Shown: positions 57,062 through 64,000 of the stretch, piece after piece
Position numbering within the stretch: position 1 is the first letter of the stretch
Layout: each line of letters opens with the position of its first letter
NCBI RefSeq assembly: GCF_900109055.1
Contig: NZ_FOIV01000001.1
Span: 248,001-312,000 of the forward strand
Direction of reading: 5' to 3'
DNA from: Prevotella sp. khp7
GTDB lineage: Bacteria > Bacteroidota > Bacteroidia > Bacteroidales > Bacteroidaceae
Length of the DNA: 64,000 bases
Made by a program: the position numbers and the translations under genes
Notes under the pieces: model-generated
The model's input: only the letters and a program-made list of their open reading frames with translations
Told to the model about the DNA's origin: nothing
Databases searched by the model: none

Positions 57062-57431
57062 AGCACTGTCGCTATAAGCCGGGTTCTGTATCCACAACAA
57101 GTGTGGCTGTCTGTCATTTATCTAGTCCACAAGTCACCCCATGGCTCAAGCGTTCTACCCTCCGTCGTATAACTCGAGCGGGCTACCCTCAGACGACGGT
57201 ATACATGAACTTGCAGCCTCCAGTCGACACAGCCCGATGATCACCCATCGGCTGGTGGTCTCTTACACCACCTTCTCACCCTTACCCTCACCGAAGCGAA
57301 GGCGGTCATTCTCTTCTGCCGTCACCTACTGTCACCAATAGCTTCTACTTTCGGAAGTGGAGCGCCCTATGCTGCCCGGACTTTCCTCTCGTGCCAAAAT
57401 GACACCAGCGACAAACCGCGACAGTGCTTTC
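57062..57431 (-). ncRNA. rnpB: RNase P catalytic RNA
   Basis: On the minus strand the RNA has terminal P1 pairing GCACTGTCGC / GCGACAGTGC (57063-57072 with 57418-57427) and the conserved CR-I element GAGGAAAGTCCGGGC (near 57380-57394). P4-type sequences and the typical 3' segment GAACCCGGCTTATAGCG follow. Length is about 370 bases, normal for bacterial type A RNA. It forms the catalytic part of RNase P, trimming tRNA 5' leaders. Its promoter box is at 57438-57445. Confidence 0.96.
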
Positions 57432-57437
57432 TGACTG

Positions 57438-57445
57438 CAAAGGTA
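57438..57445 (-). promoter_or_regulatory. Minus-7 box (TACCTTTG) of rnpB
   Basis: The minus strand reads TACCTTTG seven bases before the mapped 5' end of the RNA, a typical spacing. Confidence 0.8.
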
Positions 57446-57651
57446 CAGAGAAAAATCTAAATAGAGGAATAAATTAAAGAAAAATAATCACCAAGTTAAA
57501 TATATGAAACTAAAAAAGCAGAGATTTCTTAATTTTGTCAGTTATTTAAGATTTAAAGTATTAATCGCAAATGCTCGTTAAGGGCTTTATTAGAATTGTT
57601 AAAATGGGACAAATATTGACGACATTTTGTCAGTATATGGAAAAATGCACT
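57446..57651. other. Spacer between rnpB and the HtrA gene with a palindromic motif
   Basis: No gene is supported. GACATTTTGTC (57621-57631, four-base arms, three-base spacer) lies inside TGAC ... GTCA (57617-57632) and pairs also with GACAAAT at 57608-57614. It ends 20 bases before the HtrA promoter box and is a candidate operator. Confidence 0.55.
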
Positions 57652-57659
57652 TATTTTTG
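57652..57659 (+). promoter_or_regulatory. Minus-7 box (TATTTTTG) of the HtrA gene
   Basis: TATTTTTG precedes the first ATG at 57732 by 72 bases. Confidence 0.65.
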
Positions 57660-57731
57660 CACCCGAATACTTCGAGAGTGTTAACGCAACAAATTCGGAG
57701 TTGCATAAGTTGAATTTTAATACATAACAAA

Positions 57732-59231
57732 ATGACTGAAAATATGAAAAAGATCGTAAACGTAGCAACACCAGCAATATGCGTTGTTGCTTTGGCTCTT
57801 TCAGTAGCAGCCTTCACAAAAACCAATGCTGCTACTACCTCCTCTGCTCCAATTGTAGCTTCGGCTCCAGCAGGACAACCTGTAGACCTAACCTACGCTG
57901 CCGAAAAGGCTCTGCCATCGGTGGTCTACATCAAATCGGTACAAAACTCAAAACTTCAGACTGTAGAGTATAGCGACCCGTTTGAGGAGTTCTTCAGTGA
58001 TCCCTTCGGTGGATTCTTCGGACGTGGACAAGGCAATAACGGCAAACGTCAGCGTCAAGTGCAGACTCCAAAGCGTGCTGCTGCAGGTTCTGGCGTCATC
58101 ATCTCTGCTGACGGATATATCGTGACTAATAACCACGTAGTTGATGGAGCTGACGAGTTGACAGTGACTCTCAACGAAAACTCTAAGGAATATTCAGCTC
58201 GCGTGATTGGTGCCGACAAAACCACAGACCTGGCCCTGATCAAGATAGACGCCAAGAATTTGCCTGCCATCGTAATTGCCAATAGCGACGATGTTCGTGT
58301 GGGTGAATGGGTGCTCGCAGTAGGTAATCCTCTTGGACTGAACAACACTGTTACGGCAGGTATCGTCAGCGCCAAAGCCCGTTCTATGGGCTCGGGTGTC
58401 AGTTCTATGATTCAGACCGATGCCGCTATCAATCAGGGAAACTCTGGTGGTGCGCTGGTGAACACCCGTGGTGAACTCATAGGCATCAACGCTATGCTTG
58501 CTTCACCAACTGGTTCAAACATCGGCTATGGTTTTGCCATTCCTACCAGCATTGTCAGCAAGGCTATCGACGACTTCAAGAAGTACGGCACCTACCAACG
58601 CGCCATGATTGGCATTCAAGGCGGCAGTTTGAAGGATTATGTTGACGCCATGAAGGATCAGGATAAGGATGTGAAGGATTACGGTACGATGGAAGGTGTG
58701 CGCATAGATAAAGTTGTAGAAGAAGGTGCTGCAGCTGATGCAGGCCTCAAATCCGAAGACATCATTACCGAGGTCGATGGCAAGAAGGTGGCCACGATGG
58801 GCGACCTACAAGGTATCATTGCCCAGAAGCGTCCTGGCGATAAGGTTACCGTGAAGTATCTGCGCGACAAAAAGGCAAAGACGGTAACGCTCACGCTGAA
58901 GAACGAACAGGGTAACACCAAGGTTGTGAAGAATGCCGACCTCGACGTGCTGGGTGGAAGCTTCAAGGCTCTGACAGATGGCCAGAAGGAGCAGCTCAAC
59001 ATCGGCTACGGTCTGGAGGTAATCAAAATAAGCGGTGGCAAACTGAAGGATGCCGGTGTTCCTAAGGGATTCATCATCCAGCGTGTGAACGATCAGACCA
59101 TTAAGAGCATCGATGATCTGCAGAATGCAGTGAAAGAGGCCTCGACAAGCAAGGAGCCTGTACTCTACATTCAGGGTATCTATCCAACAGGAAAGAAAGG
59201 CTATTTCGCTGTTCCTCTTGAGAACGAATAA
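57732..59231 (+). CDS. degQ: HtrA/Deg-family periplasmic serine protease
   Basis: The 499-residue protein has an N-terminal signal/anchor (IVNVATPAICVVALALSVAAF). A trypsin-like domain carries the triad His in GYIVTNNHVVDGADE, Asp in KTTDLALIKID and Ser in INQGNSGGALVN. Two PDZ domains follow (about 290-390: VRIDKVVEEGAAADAGLKSEDIITEVDGKKV; about 405-495: LEVIKISGGKLKDAGVPKGFIIQRVNDQTIKSI). DegP/DegQ-type proteins degrade or refold damaged envelope proteins. A Gly/Gln-rich LA-loop-like segment (GRGQGNNGKRQRQ) sits before the protease domain. ATG at 57744 is an alternative start. Monocistronic, with a possible stress operator upstream. Confidence 0.95.
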   Translation: MTENMKKIVNVATPAICVVALALSVAAFTKTNAATTSSAPIVASAPAGQPVDLTYAAEKALPSVVYIKSVQNSKLQTVEYSDPFEEFFSDPFGGFFGRGQGNNGKRQRQVQTPKRAAAGSGVIISADGYIVTNNHVVDGADELTVTLNENSKEYSARVIGADKTTDLALIKIDAKNLPAIVIANSDDVRVGEWVLAVGNPLGLNNTVTAGIVSAKARSMGSGVSSMIQTDAAINQGNSGGALVNTRGELIGINAMLASPTGSNIGYGFAIPTSIVSKAIDDFKKYGTYQRAMIGIQGGSLKDYVDAMKDQDKDVKDYGTMEGVRIDKVVEEGAAADAGLKSEDIITEVDGKKVATMGDLQGIIAQKRPGDKVTVKYLRDKKAKTVTLTLKNEQGNTKVVKNADLDVLGGSFKALTDGQKEQLNIGYGLEVIKISGGKLKDAGVPKGFIIQRVNDQTIKSIDDLQNAVKEASTSKEPVLYIQGIYPTGKKGYFAVPLENE

Positions 59232-59242
59232 GGTAAAAAACA

Positions 59243-59284
59243 TAAAAAAAGGCCGCGATTGTAAAAAATTGCGGCTTTTTTTTG
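59243..59284 (+). terminator. Terminator of the HtrA gene
   Basis: The stem AAAAAGGCCGCGATT / AATTGCGGCTTTTT (one G-U type mismatch region) is followed by a T run. Confidence 0.87.
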
Positions 59285-59304
59285 GTCATTTCAGGAAAAA
59301 CCCA

Positions 59305-59312
59305 TACTTTTG
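59305..59312 (+). promoter_or_regulatory. Minus-7 box (TACTTTTG) of the primary sigma factor gene
   Basis: TACTTTTG precedes the ATG at 59340 by 27 bases. Confidence 0.65.
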
Positions 59313-59339
59313 CAAATGGCTTAAAACATAGACCACAAG

Positions 59340-60200
59340 ATGAGACAACTAAAGATCACTAAATCTATAACCAACCGAGAGAGTGCCGCCTTAGAGAAAT
59401 ATCTGCAAGAGATAGGAAAGGAGGACATGATTTCGGCAGAAGAAGAAGTGGAACTTGCGCAGCGTATCAAACACGGCGACAAGAAAGCTCTGGAAAGACT
59501 GACAAGGGCTAATCTCAGATTTGTGGTCAGCGTAGCCAAGCAATACCAGAATCAAGGACTTTCCCTCCCCGACCTCATCAACGAGGGTAATCTGGGATTA
59601 CTTAAAGCTGCCGAGCGCTTTGATGAGACAAGAGGCTTCAAGTTCATATCTTACGCCGTATGGTGGATCAGACAGAGCATATTGCAAGCTATATCTGAGC
59701 AAAGCCGTATTGTTAGGCTACCCTTGAATCAAGTAGGTAGTGTCAACAAGATTGCTCGTGAGATAAACCGCTTTGAGCAGATAAATGAGCGCAGACCATC
59801 AGCAGATGAGATTGCAGACAAGATAGACCTCCCTCAGGAGAAAATCGATGAAGCCATGAGTATCAACGGTCACCACATATCGGTTGACGCTCCTTTTGTG
59901 GAAGGCGAAGACAATAGTCTGCTCGATGTGATGGCTAACGACAACTCCCCAATGGCCGACAACGAGTTGGTGGAAGAATCGTTAAGATCTGAAATACAGG
60001 AAGCTCTGGCAGTACTGAATGAGCGTGAGCGCAATGTGATTGAAGCATCCTACGGCATTAACCGTCCAGAACTGACGCTTGAGGAAATAGGCAGCAAATT
60101 CGGACTCACACGCGAACGAGTAAGACAGATAAAGGAAAAAGCTATACGTAAACTCAGAAATTGTAGTAAGAACAAAATATTAAAGACATTTTTAGGATAA
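59340..60200 (+). CDS. rpoD: Primary RNA polymerase sigma factor (Bacteroidetes RpoD/SigA)
   Basis: The 286-residue protein is short because, as usual in Bacteroidetes, region 1.1 is absent. Regions in order are 1.2 ([26 protein letters not shown]), 2 ([73 protein letters not shown]), 3 ([30 protein letters not shown]) and 4 ([47 protein letters not shown]). It directs RNA polymerase to TAnnTTTG promoters for housekeeping genes. The stop shares one base with the next ATG, so a small exported protein is coupled to it. Confidence 0.96.
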   Translation: MRQLKITKSITNRESAALEKYLQEIGKEDMISAEEEVELAQRIKHGDKKALERLTRANLRFVVSVAKQYQNQGLSLPDLINEGNLGLLKAAERFDETRGFKFISYAVWWIRQSILQAISEQSRIVRLPLNQVGSVNKIAREINRFEQINERRPSADEIADKIDLPQEKIDEAMSINGHHISVDAPFVEGEDNSLLDVMANDNSPMADNELVEESLRSEIQEALAVLNERERNVIEASYGINRPELTLEEIGSKFGLTRERVRQIKEKAIRKLRNCSKNKILKTFLG

Positions 60201-60619
60201 TGAGACTTCTCAGAAACATCTCACTCGCCATCCTGCTGATGGCCGCCGGAAGCCAAACGCTGAAAGCGCAGAACATAAAAGAACCCAAAGGATACCTGTT
60301 TGGTTTCGTAGCTTCATTCAATGACTCAACAGTATACTTTACTGATATTCAGGAAATGGACAGTATCTGGGTGACCAAGAAGAAAAAGATGATTGCGGGC
60401 AAGAGCAACTACTCATATCAGTTGCGCAACTATTTCGCTCAGGAGCGCAACTTACCCAATAGGACTGTTGTGATAGTTGGCTCACTGAATCGCAAGAAAA
60501 TAGAGAAGAAATACGCAAAGATGAAGAACCAGTACATCTATAAGAACAAAGACAAGTATGATGTACGCTATATCCCGCAAAGCGATTTCAAATTTAAAAT
60601 GGTAAATCTGGAAGAGTAA
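60200..60619 (+). CDS. Small exported protein coupled to the primary sigma factor
   Basis: The 139-residue protein has a signal peptide (NISLAILLMAAGSQTLKAQ, cleavage near residue 24) and a compact domain (GYLFGFVASFNDSTVYFTDIQEMDSIWVTKKKKMIAGKSNYSYQLRNYF) ending in a Lys/Tyr-rich stretch. It starts in the stop codon of rpoD (TAATG), so it is translated from the sigma-factor mRNA. The family is unknown to me; the pattern looks like Prevotella-specific periplasmic proteins. Confidence 0.8.
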   Translation: MRLLRNISLAILLMAAGSQTLKAQNIKEPKGYLFGFVASFNDSTVYFTDIQEMDSIWVTKKKKMIAGKSNYSYQLRNYFAQERNLPNRTVVIVGSLNRKKIEKKYAKMKNQYIYKNKDKYDVRYIPQSDFKFKMVNLEE

Positions 60620-60641
60620 GCGATATATTCTCCCCTTATAT

Positions 60642-60733
60642 TTTACTCCGAGTAAACCTCTACTTAGTCGTAATGAAACTATAGGTTTGTCGTAATGAAA
60701 CTATGAGTTTCATTACGACTAAGTAGGAGTTGT
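60642..60733. repeat. Inverted and direct repeat cluster downstream of the rpoD operon
   Basis: Perfect 21-bp inverted arms (60660-60680 and 60706-60726) enclose a direct partial copy of the same word (60689-60704, GTCGTAATGAAACTAT). A separate small palindrome TTTACTC C GAGTAAA lies at 60642-60656. No gene is present. The arms can form a strong hairpin and may also end transcription. Confidence 0.8.
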
Positions 60734-60769
60734 ATTACGACCAACGCACACGTATCCTCAAGAAAATAA

Positions 60770-62083
60770 TTATTTGCAGGGATTGTTTATCTCGAATATC
60801 TTCATGCGCTCTTCGAGGAGAGCATACTGATGATCTTCGATAAACGAGGTACAAACACGAAGCCCTTCTTGCTCTGAGCCACAGGTTATGAGGCAAATGG
60901 CCGATACACCATAGTACATCAGCTCATGGGCCAATTCCCCACTCGTCATACCAGGATAACCTATCGTGAAGTAGAAACCATCGGCAATGGGCTCGTCGAG
61001 GTCTTTATCATATACCACATAGAAATTATGGCGACAGAAAATCTCCTTCAACTTCCTGGCACGTTCACCATACACGCTGATCTCCTTTCTGAAATCATAC
61101 CTCCCTTCGTATGCGGCCTTCAGCATGGCTGCCATCGCATACTGGGCACTGTGACTAGTACCGGAAGACAAGGCATAGAGCATACGGGTAGAGAACACAG
61201 GGCCAAAAGGCAGTCCCTGATAGCGCTCTGAGAGGTCATCGAAATGGCGATGGAACAATGCGTCGGAGATACAAGTGACACCAATGCGCTCGCCAGCATA
61301 GCTGAATGCCTTGGAGCCGCTGATAAGCAACATATAGTTGTCTGTATAGCGAGCTACCGTGGCCTGATATGGCGGCTGGAAAGGCGTAGAGAGGTCTTTA
61401 CGGAAGTCCATGGCGAAATAGGCAAGGTCTTCCATCACAATGACATCGTACTTGGTGGCCAGTTCGCCGATAGTCTTTAGCTCTTCCTCACGCAGGCAAA
61501 TCCACGAGGGGTTGTTAGGATTTGAATAGACAATGGCACAGATATTCCCCTTTGAAAGATAGCTCTCCAACTTACTACCGAGTTTATCACCACGGTAGTC
61601 GTACACGTCGAAGGTCTCATACTTCACCCCCATAACCTGCAGCTGCATCTTCTGAACAGGGAATCCCGGATCGATAAAAAGCACGGTGTCCTTTGTCTTA
61701 TCTCGCTGTGAGCATGTAAGGAACGAAGCAAAGGTGCCTTGCATAGAGCCACTCACAGGAATACATCCTTCAGGTTTTATATCTACGCCAATGAATGCCT
61801 TGACAAACTGAGAAGCAGCTTCTTTCAATACGGGGGCACCTTGAATATCAGGATAAGAATGGGCAATGCCGTCTTGTAGGGCCTTAATCTGGGCATCGAC
61901 ACCCACCTGAGCAGCAGGCAGTCCAGGGATGCCCATCTCCATCTTAATAAACTCTACGCCACTGGTCTTCTCTGCTTTGGCGGCTACTTGTTTTACCTCA
62001 CGGATGGTTGCCTTGGCAAAATCCTCGATTCCCAACTCAGCCACCAGCGAGTCTACTATTTCTCTTTTAATCGGAGTTTCCAT
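60770..62083 (-). CDS. PLP-dependent class I/II aminotransferase
   Basis: The 437-residue protein has fold-type I features: IAHSYPDIQGAPVLKEAASQF, PVSGSMQGTFASFLTC, IVYSNPNNPSWICLREEEL (PNNP turn), VIMEDLAYFAMDFR and the PLP Lys in ISGSKAFSYAGERIGVTC. It is soluble and full length. The reading direction matches the indolepyruvate oxidoreductase genes upstream. If they share a transcript, the enzyme could supply the 2-oxo acids (aryl pyruvates) that IorAB oxidises. Substrate unproven. Confidence 0.92.
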   Translation of the reverse strand: METPIKREIVDSLVAELGIEDFAKATIREVKQVAAKAEKTSGVEFIKMEMGIPGLPAAQVGVDAQIKALQDGIAHSYPDIQGAPVLKEAASQFVKAFIGVDIKPEGCIPVSGSMQGTFASFLTCSQRDKTKDTVLFIDPGFPVQKMQLQVMGVKYETFDVYDYRGDKLGSKLESYLSKGNICAIVYSNPNNPSWICLREEELKTIGELATKYDVIVMEDLAYFAMDFRKDLSTPFQPPYQATVARYTDNYMLLISGSKAFSYAGERIGVTCISDALFHRHFDDLSERYQGLPFGPVFSTRMLYALSSGTSHSAQYAMAAMLKAAYEGRYDFRKEISVYGERARKLKEIFCRHNFYVVYDKDLDEPIADGFYFTIGYPGMTSGELAHELMYYGVSAICLITCGSEQEGLRVCTSFIEDHQYALLEERMKIFEINNPCK

Positions 62084-62097
62084 AATGATATTTATTT

Positions 62098-62191
62098 GGC
62101 GCGGATTAACGCGGCTCTCTTTTTAGAGAAACACTGCTATTTTGGGGCTTAGCAGCCGTGTCTTTATTTTAAAGCCGTGTTAATCCGTGCC
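62098..62191. repeat. Imperfect inverted repeat between iorB and the aminotransferase gene
   Basis: Arms at 62098-62116 and 62173-62191 (17 of 19 positions complementary, core GCACGGATTAACACGG-type) flank a spacer with a small TCTCTTTTTAGAGA hairpin and a direct repeat GCCGTG. The same word occurs at 53439-53460, so this is a dispersed element. Confidence 0.7.
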
Positions 62192-62199
62192 GAAAATTA

Positions 62200-62772
62200 C
62201 TACTTTTGAGCGGCTCGGCCTATGGCGAGGGCTTTGATGTTGGCATCTACGATGGCATCGCCTTTGCGTGCGAATACACGACGGATGGCATCCTCTAACT
62301 TATCGTACTCGATACCCAGTGCCTTCTGGGCAGCACCCAAAAGAATCACATTGGCTGAGCGAGGAACACCATTATCCTTAGCAGCCTGCTCAATGTCGAG
62401 CACGATTACATTCTTTATCTTATTCAGATCGCTCTTAATCGTCTCTATATCAGGGTAATTTGGAATATTAACAAAAGGAGTGCTTGAGGTGATAATCCAT
62501 CCGTCTTTTGAGAGGAACGGCAGATAACGCAGCGCCTCCATTGGCTCCATAGATATAATTACATCAGCGCCACCTAAAGGAATTAAATCGCTACTAATAG
62601 GATTGCTTGAGATACGCAAATTTGACTGTACATCGCCTCCACGCTGAGACATGCCATGCACTTCGGCCTGCTTGATATAGAGGTTCTCCTTCATGGCAGC
62701 CTCACCGATAATAGTGGCAATAGAAAGGATACCCTGCCCTCCTACACCGCATAAGATAATATCTGTTTTCAT
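62200..62772 (-). CDS. iorB: Indolepyruvate oxidoreductase, beta subunit
   Basis: From the ATG at 62772 the protein has 190 residues of the 2-oxoacid oxidoreductase gamma-type domain: TDIILCGVGGQGILSIATIIGEAAM, IKQAEVHGMSQRGGDVQSNLRIS and LIPLGGADVIISMEPMEALRYL, then SANVILLGAAQKALGIEYDKLEDAI. With IorA it oxidises aryl pyruvates to aryl-acetyl-CoA with ferredoxin. The ATG overlaps the iorA stop by four bases (62769-62772). An upstream in-frame ATG lies inside iorA and is not supported. Confidence 0.94.
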   Translation of the reverse strand: MKTDIILCGVGGQGILSIATIIGEAAMKENLYIKQAEVHGMSQRGGDVQSNLRISSNPISSDLIPLGGADVIISMEPMEALRYLPFLSKDGWIITSSTPFVNIPNYPDIETIKSDLNKIKNVIVLDIEQAAKDNGVPRSANVILLGAAQKALGIEYDKLEDAIRRVFARKGDAIVDANIKALAIGRAAQK

Positions 62773-64000
62773 TTCTTTGCCTCCTTTGCTTTCTTTTGTT
62801 TCAAATGACGTTGTAATGTCTGCATACATTCACGACGAGGAATAATCACACTCACGCCATGATAGTTAATCTCATCGCGAATAGCTGCTGTAATCTCTGG
62901 CATGTTCTTGGGGATGGGGTTAACAACCTTGAGGTGATCCTCCGAAAGGCCTAAGCCCTTACAGATAGCCTCGAACTTATTGGTTCCAGCAGAGTCCTGT
63001 CCTCCAGTCATAGCCGTAGTCAGATTGTCTGATATAATCACCGTTATGTCAGCATTCTCATTGATGGCATCGAGTAAGCCAGTCATACCTGAATGGGTAA
63101 AGGTAGAATCACCAATGATGGCTACAGCTGGCCATTGTCCTGCATCTGATGCGCCCTTAGCCATCGTAATTGAAGCACCCATGTCAACACAAGAATGGAT
63201 GGCTTTGTAAGGAGGCAGGAAACCAAGGGTATAACAACCAATATCGCCAAACACACGAGCATTGGGATATTCCTTCAACACCTCATTCAATGCAGTATAT
63301 ACATCACGATGGCCACAGCCCTGACAGAGTGCAGGCGGACGTGGTGTAACGTCTTCACATGGCGCATAGCTTTCTGAGCTCTCAATACCGAGGGCCTTCT
63401 TCAGAAAATCGGGATTGAGCTCACCTGTACGAGGGAGTTCTCCCGTAAGGCGACCTTTGATAACAGCATTGCCAGGCATCACGCCTCGCACTTGGTCCTC
63501 AATAAACGGTTGACCCTCTTCGGCAATCAGCACGAATTCACAGTCGTCAGTCATGCGACGAATGAGTTTCTTAGGAATAGGATACTGAGAGATTTTCAGT
63601 ACGGGGAAAGGACAACCATTGGGATAACATTCCATAAGATAGTTGTACGCAATACCGCTGGCTATGATACCCAACTTATGATCTGGAGCATCGATATACT
63701 TATTATATTTTGAATCTACCGCCATCTGCTCGAGAACGGGCTGCTGACCTGTTACGACAACATTACGCTTACGGGCAAATGCAGGCAAGAGAACCCAGTT
63801 GCTTGCCTGGGCATCGTAGTTGAGTTCGTTCTGAGGACGTGCCTCTTCTTTCACCTCTACAACGGCACGGCTATGTGCCATACGAGTTGTAACACGCATC
63901 AGAATTGGAAGATGAAGCTGCTCTGAGAGTTCGAAAGCCTCTCCCATCATATCATAAGCTTCCTGCTGAGAGCTAGGCTCAAGTGTAGGAATCATGGCAA
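62769..64000 (-). CDS. iorA: Indolepyruvate oxidoreductase, alpha subunit (cut by right edge)
   Basis: The gene runs off the right end; about 410 C-terminal residues are visible. It carries the transketolase-like linker (PFPVLKISQYPIPKKLIRRM), CQGCGHRDVYTALNEVL, and the TPP domain GDIGCYTLGFLPPYKAIHSCVDMGASITMAKGASDAGQWPAVAIIGDSTFTHSGMTGLLDAINENADITVIISDNLTTAMTGG. The last 45 residues end in EITAAIRDEINYHGVSVIIPRRECMQ and a Lys-rich tail, without the two 4Fe-4S ferredoxin motifs of archaeal IorA. Translation is coupled to iorB. Confidence 0.93.
   Translation of the reverse strand, partial: AMIPTLEPSSQQEAYDMMGEAFELSEQLHLPILMRVTTRMAHSRAVVEVKEEARPQNELNYDAQASNWVLLPAFARKRNVVVTGQQPVLEQMAVDSKYNKYIDAPDHKLGIIASGIAYNYLMECYPNGCPFPVLKISQYPIPKKLIRRMTDDCEFVLIAEEGQPFIEDQVRGVMPGNAVIKGRLTGELPRTGELNPDFLKKALGIESSESYAPCEDVTPRPPALCQGCGHRDVYTALNEVLKEYPNARVFGDIGCYTLGFLPPYKAIHSCVDMGASITMAKGASDAGQWPAVAIIGDSTFTHSGMTGLLDAINENADITVIISDNLTTAMTGGQDSAGTNKFEAICKGLGLSEDHLKVVNPIPKNMPEITAAIRDEINYHGVSVIIPRRECMQTLQRHLKQKKAKEAKK

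Noticed and set aside
57141..57341. A 66-residue plus-strand reading frame
   Set aside because: It lies antisense inside RNase P RNA and has no coding features.
60660..60733. CRISPR-like repeats
   Set aside because: Only three copies, one inverted, with spacers of about 6-9 bases and no cas genes nearby.
1..64000. Prophage, integrative element or insertion sequence
   Set aside because: No integrase, transposase, relaxase, capsid or terminase-like protein was seen on either strand; the tRNA genes show no attached duplicated att-like ends that I could recognise.

Overview
The window looks like an ordinary chromosomal segment of a Bacteroidota organism, most likely order Bacteroidales and close to Prevotella (family Prevotellaceae). 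The evidence is the recurring TAnnTTTG minus-7 box instead of TATAAT, the lack of clear Shine-Dalgarno sequences, a non-SusC TonB-dependent receptor, DUF4301 and LruC proteins, a GH10 xylanase split by a carbohydrate-binding module, and a methylmalonyl-CoA/biotin carrier gene set. Genus is inference. No transposase, integrase, phage gene or CRISPR array is visible.

Layout. 1-8.98 kb: the 3' part of an NhaC-type antiporter with a coupled unknown gene, a GH25 lysozyme, a clostripain-like lipoprotein peptidase, a maf/kdsC/nitroreductase operon, a GNAT/FemAB-like protein, and a RelA-type synthetase whose hydrolase site is degenerate. 9-15.4 kb: DUF4301, a TetR regulator, malic enzyme, an unusual flavodoxin-fold fusion, then a gene-poor tract with a DUF418 gene remnant and a perfect 27-bp inverted repeat. 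15.4-21.8 kb: highly expressed genes gdhA, rpsA (structured leader) and htpG, then a shortened sigma-70 factor. 21.9-25.4 kb: two identical tRNA-Arg genes, dapA coupled to an AraC regulator, and an NfeD/SPFH membrane pair. 25.5-33.4 kb: TonB receptor; methylmalonyl-CoA epimerase, carboxyltransferase, a 50-residue gene and biotin carrier; and a GH106 rhamnosidase. 33.5-41.7 kb: ATP-grasp-like protein, AAA+/DUF4143 ATPase, pyruvate:ferredoxin oxidoreductase, GH10 xylanase. 41.7-49 kb: xanthine salvage (xpt plus NCS2 permease), OmpH-like lipoprotein, PepD, tRNA-Ser and tRNA-Glu, LruC lipoprotein. 49-57.4 kb: ABC exporter, threonine operon (thrA, apgM-like, thrC), YihY, RNase P RNA. 57.7-64 kb: HtrA protease, primary sigma factor with a coupled exported protein, aminotransferase, and indolepyruvate oxidoreductase subunits.

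Functionally the genes fit an anaerobic saccharolytic, amino-acid-fermenting gut or rumen bacterium. GH10 and GH106 release plant sugars. PFOR, malic enzyme and the methylmalonyl-CoA genes belong to pyruvate/succinate/propionate metabolism. GdhA, DapA, ThrA-ApgM-ThrC and IorAB serve nitrogen and amino-acid metabolism.

I did not find a clear undescribed multi-gene defence or mobile system. The most interesting signals are smaller: a shared palindrome at 46-47 bp from two tRNA promoter boxes, a flavodoxin-fold/small-domain fusion, a sigma factor lacking domain 3, the RelA paralogue, an apgM-like gene where homoserine kinase is needed, and several intergenic inverted repeats.
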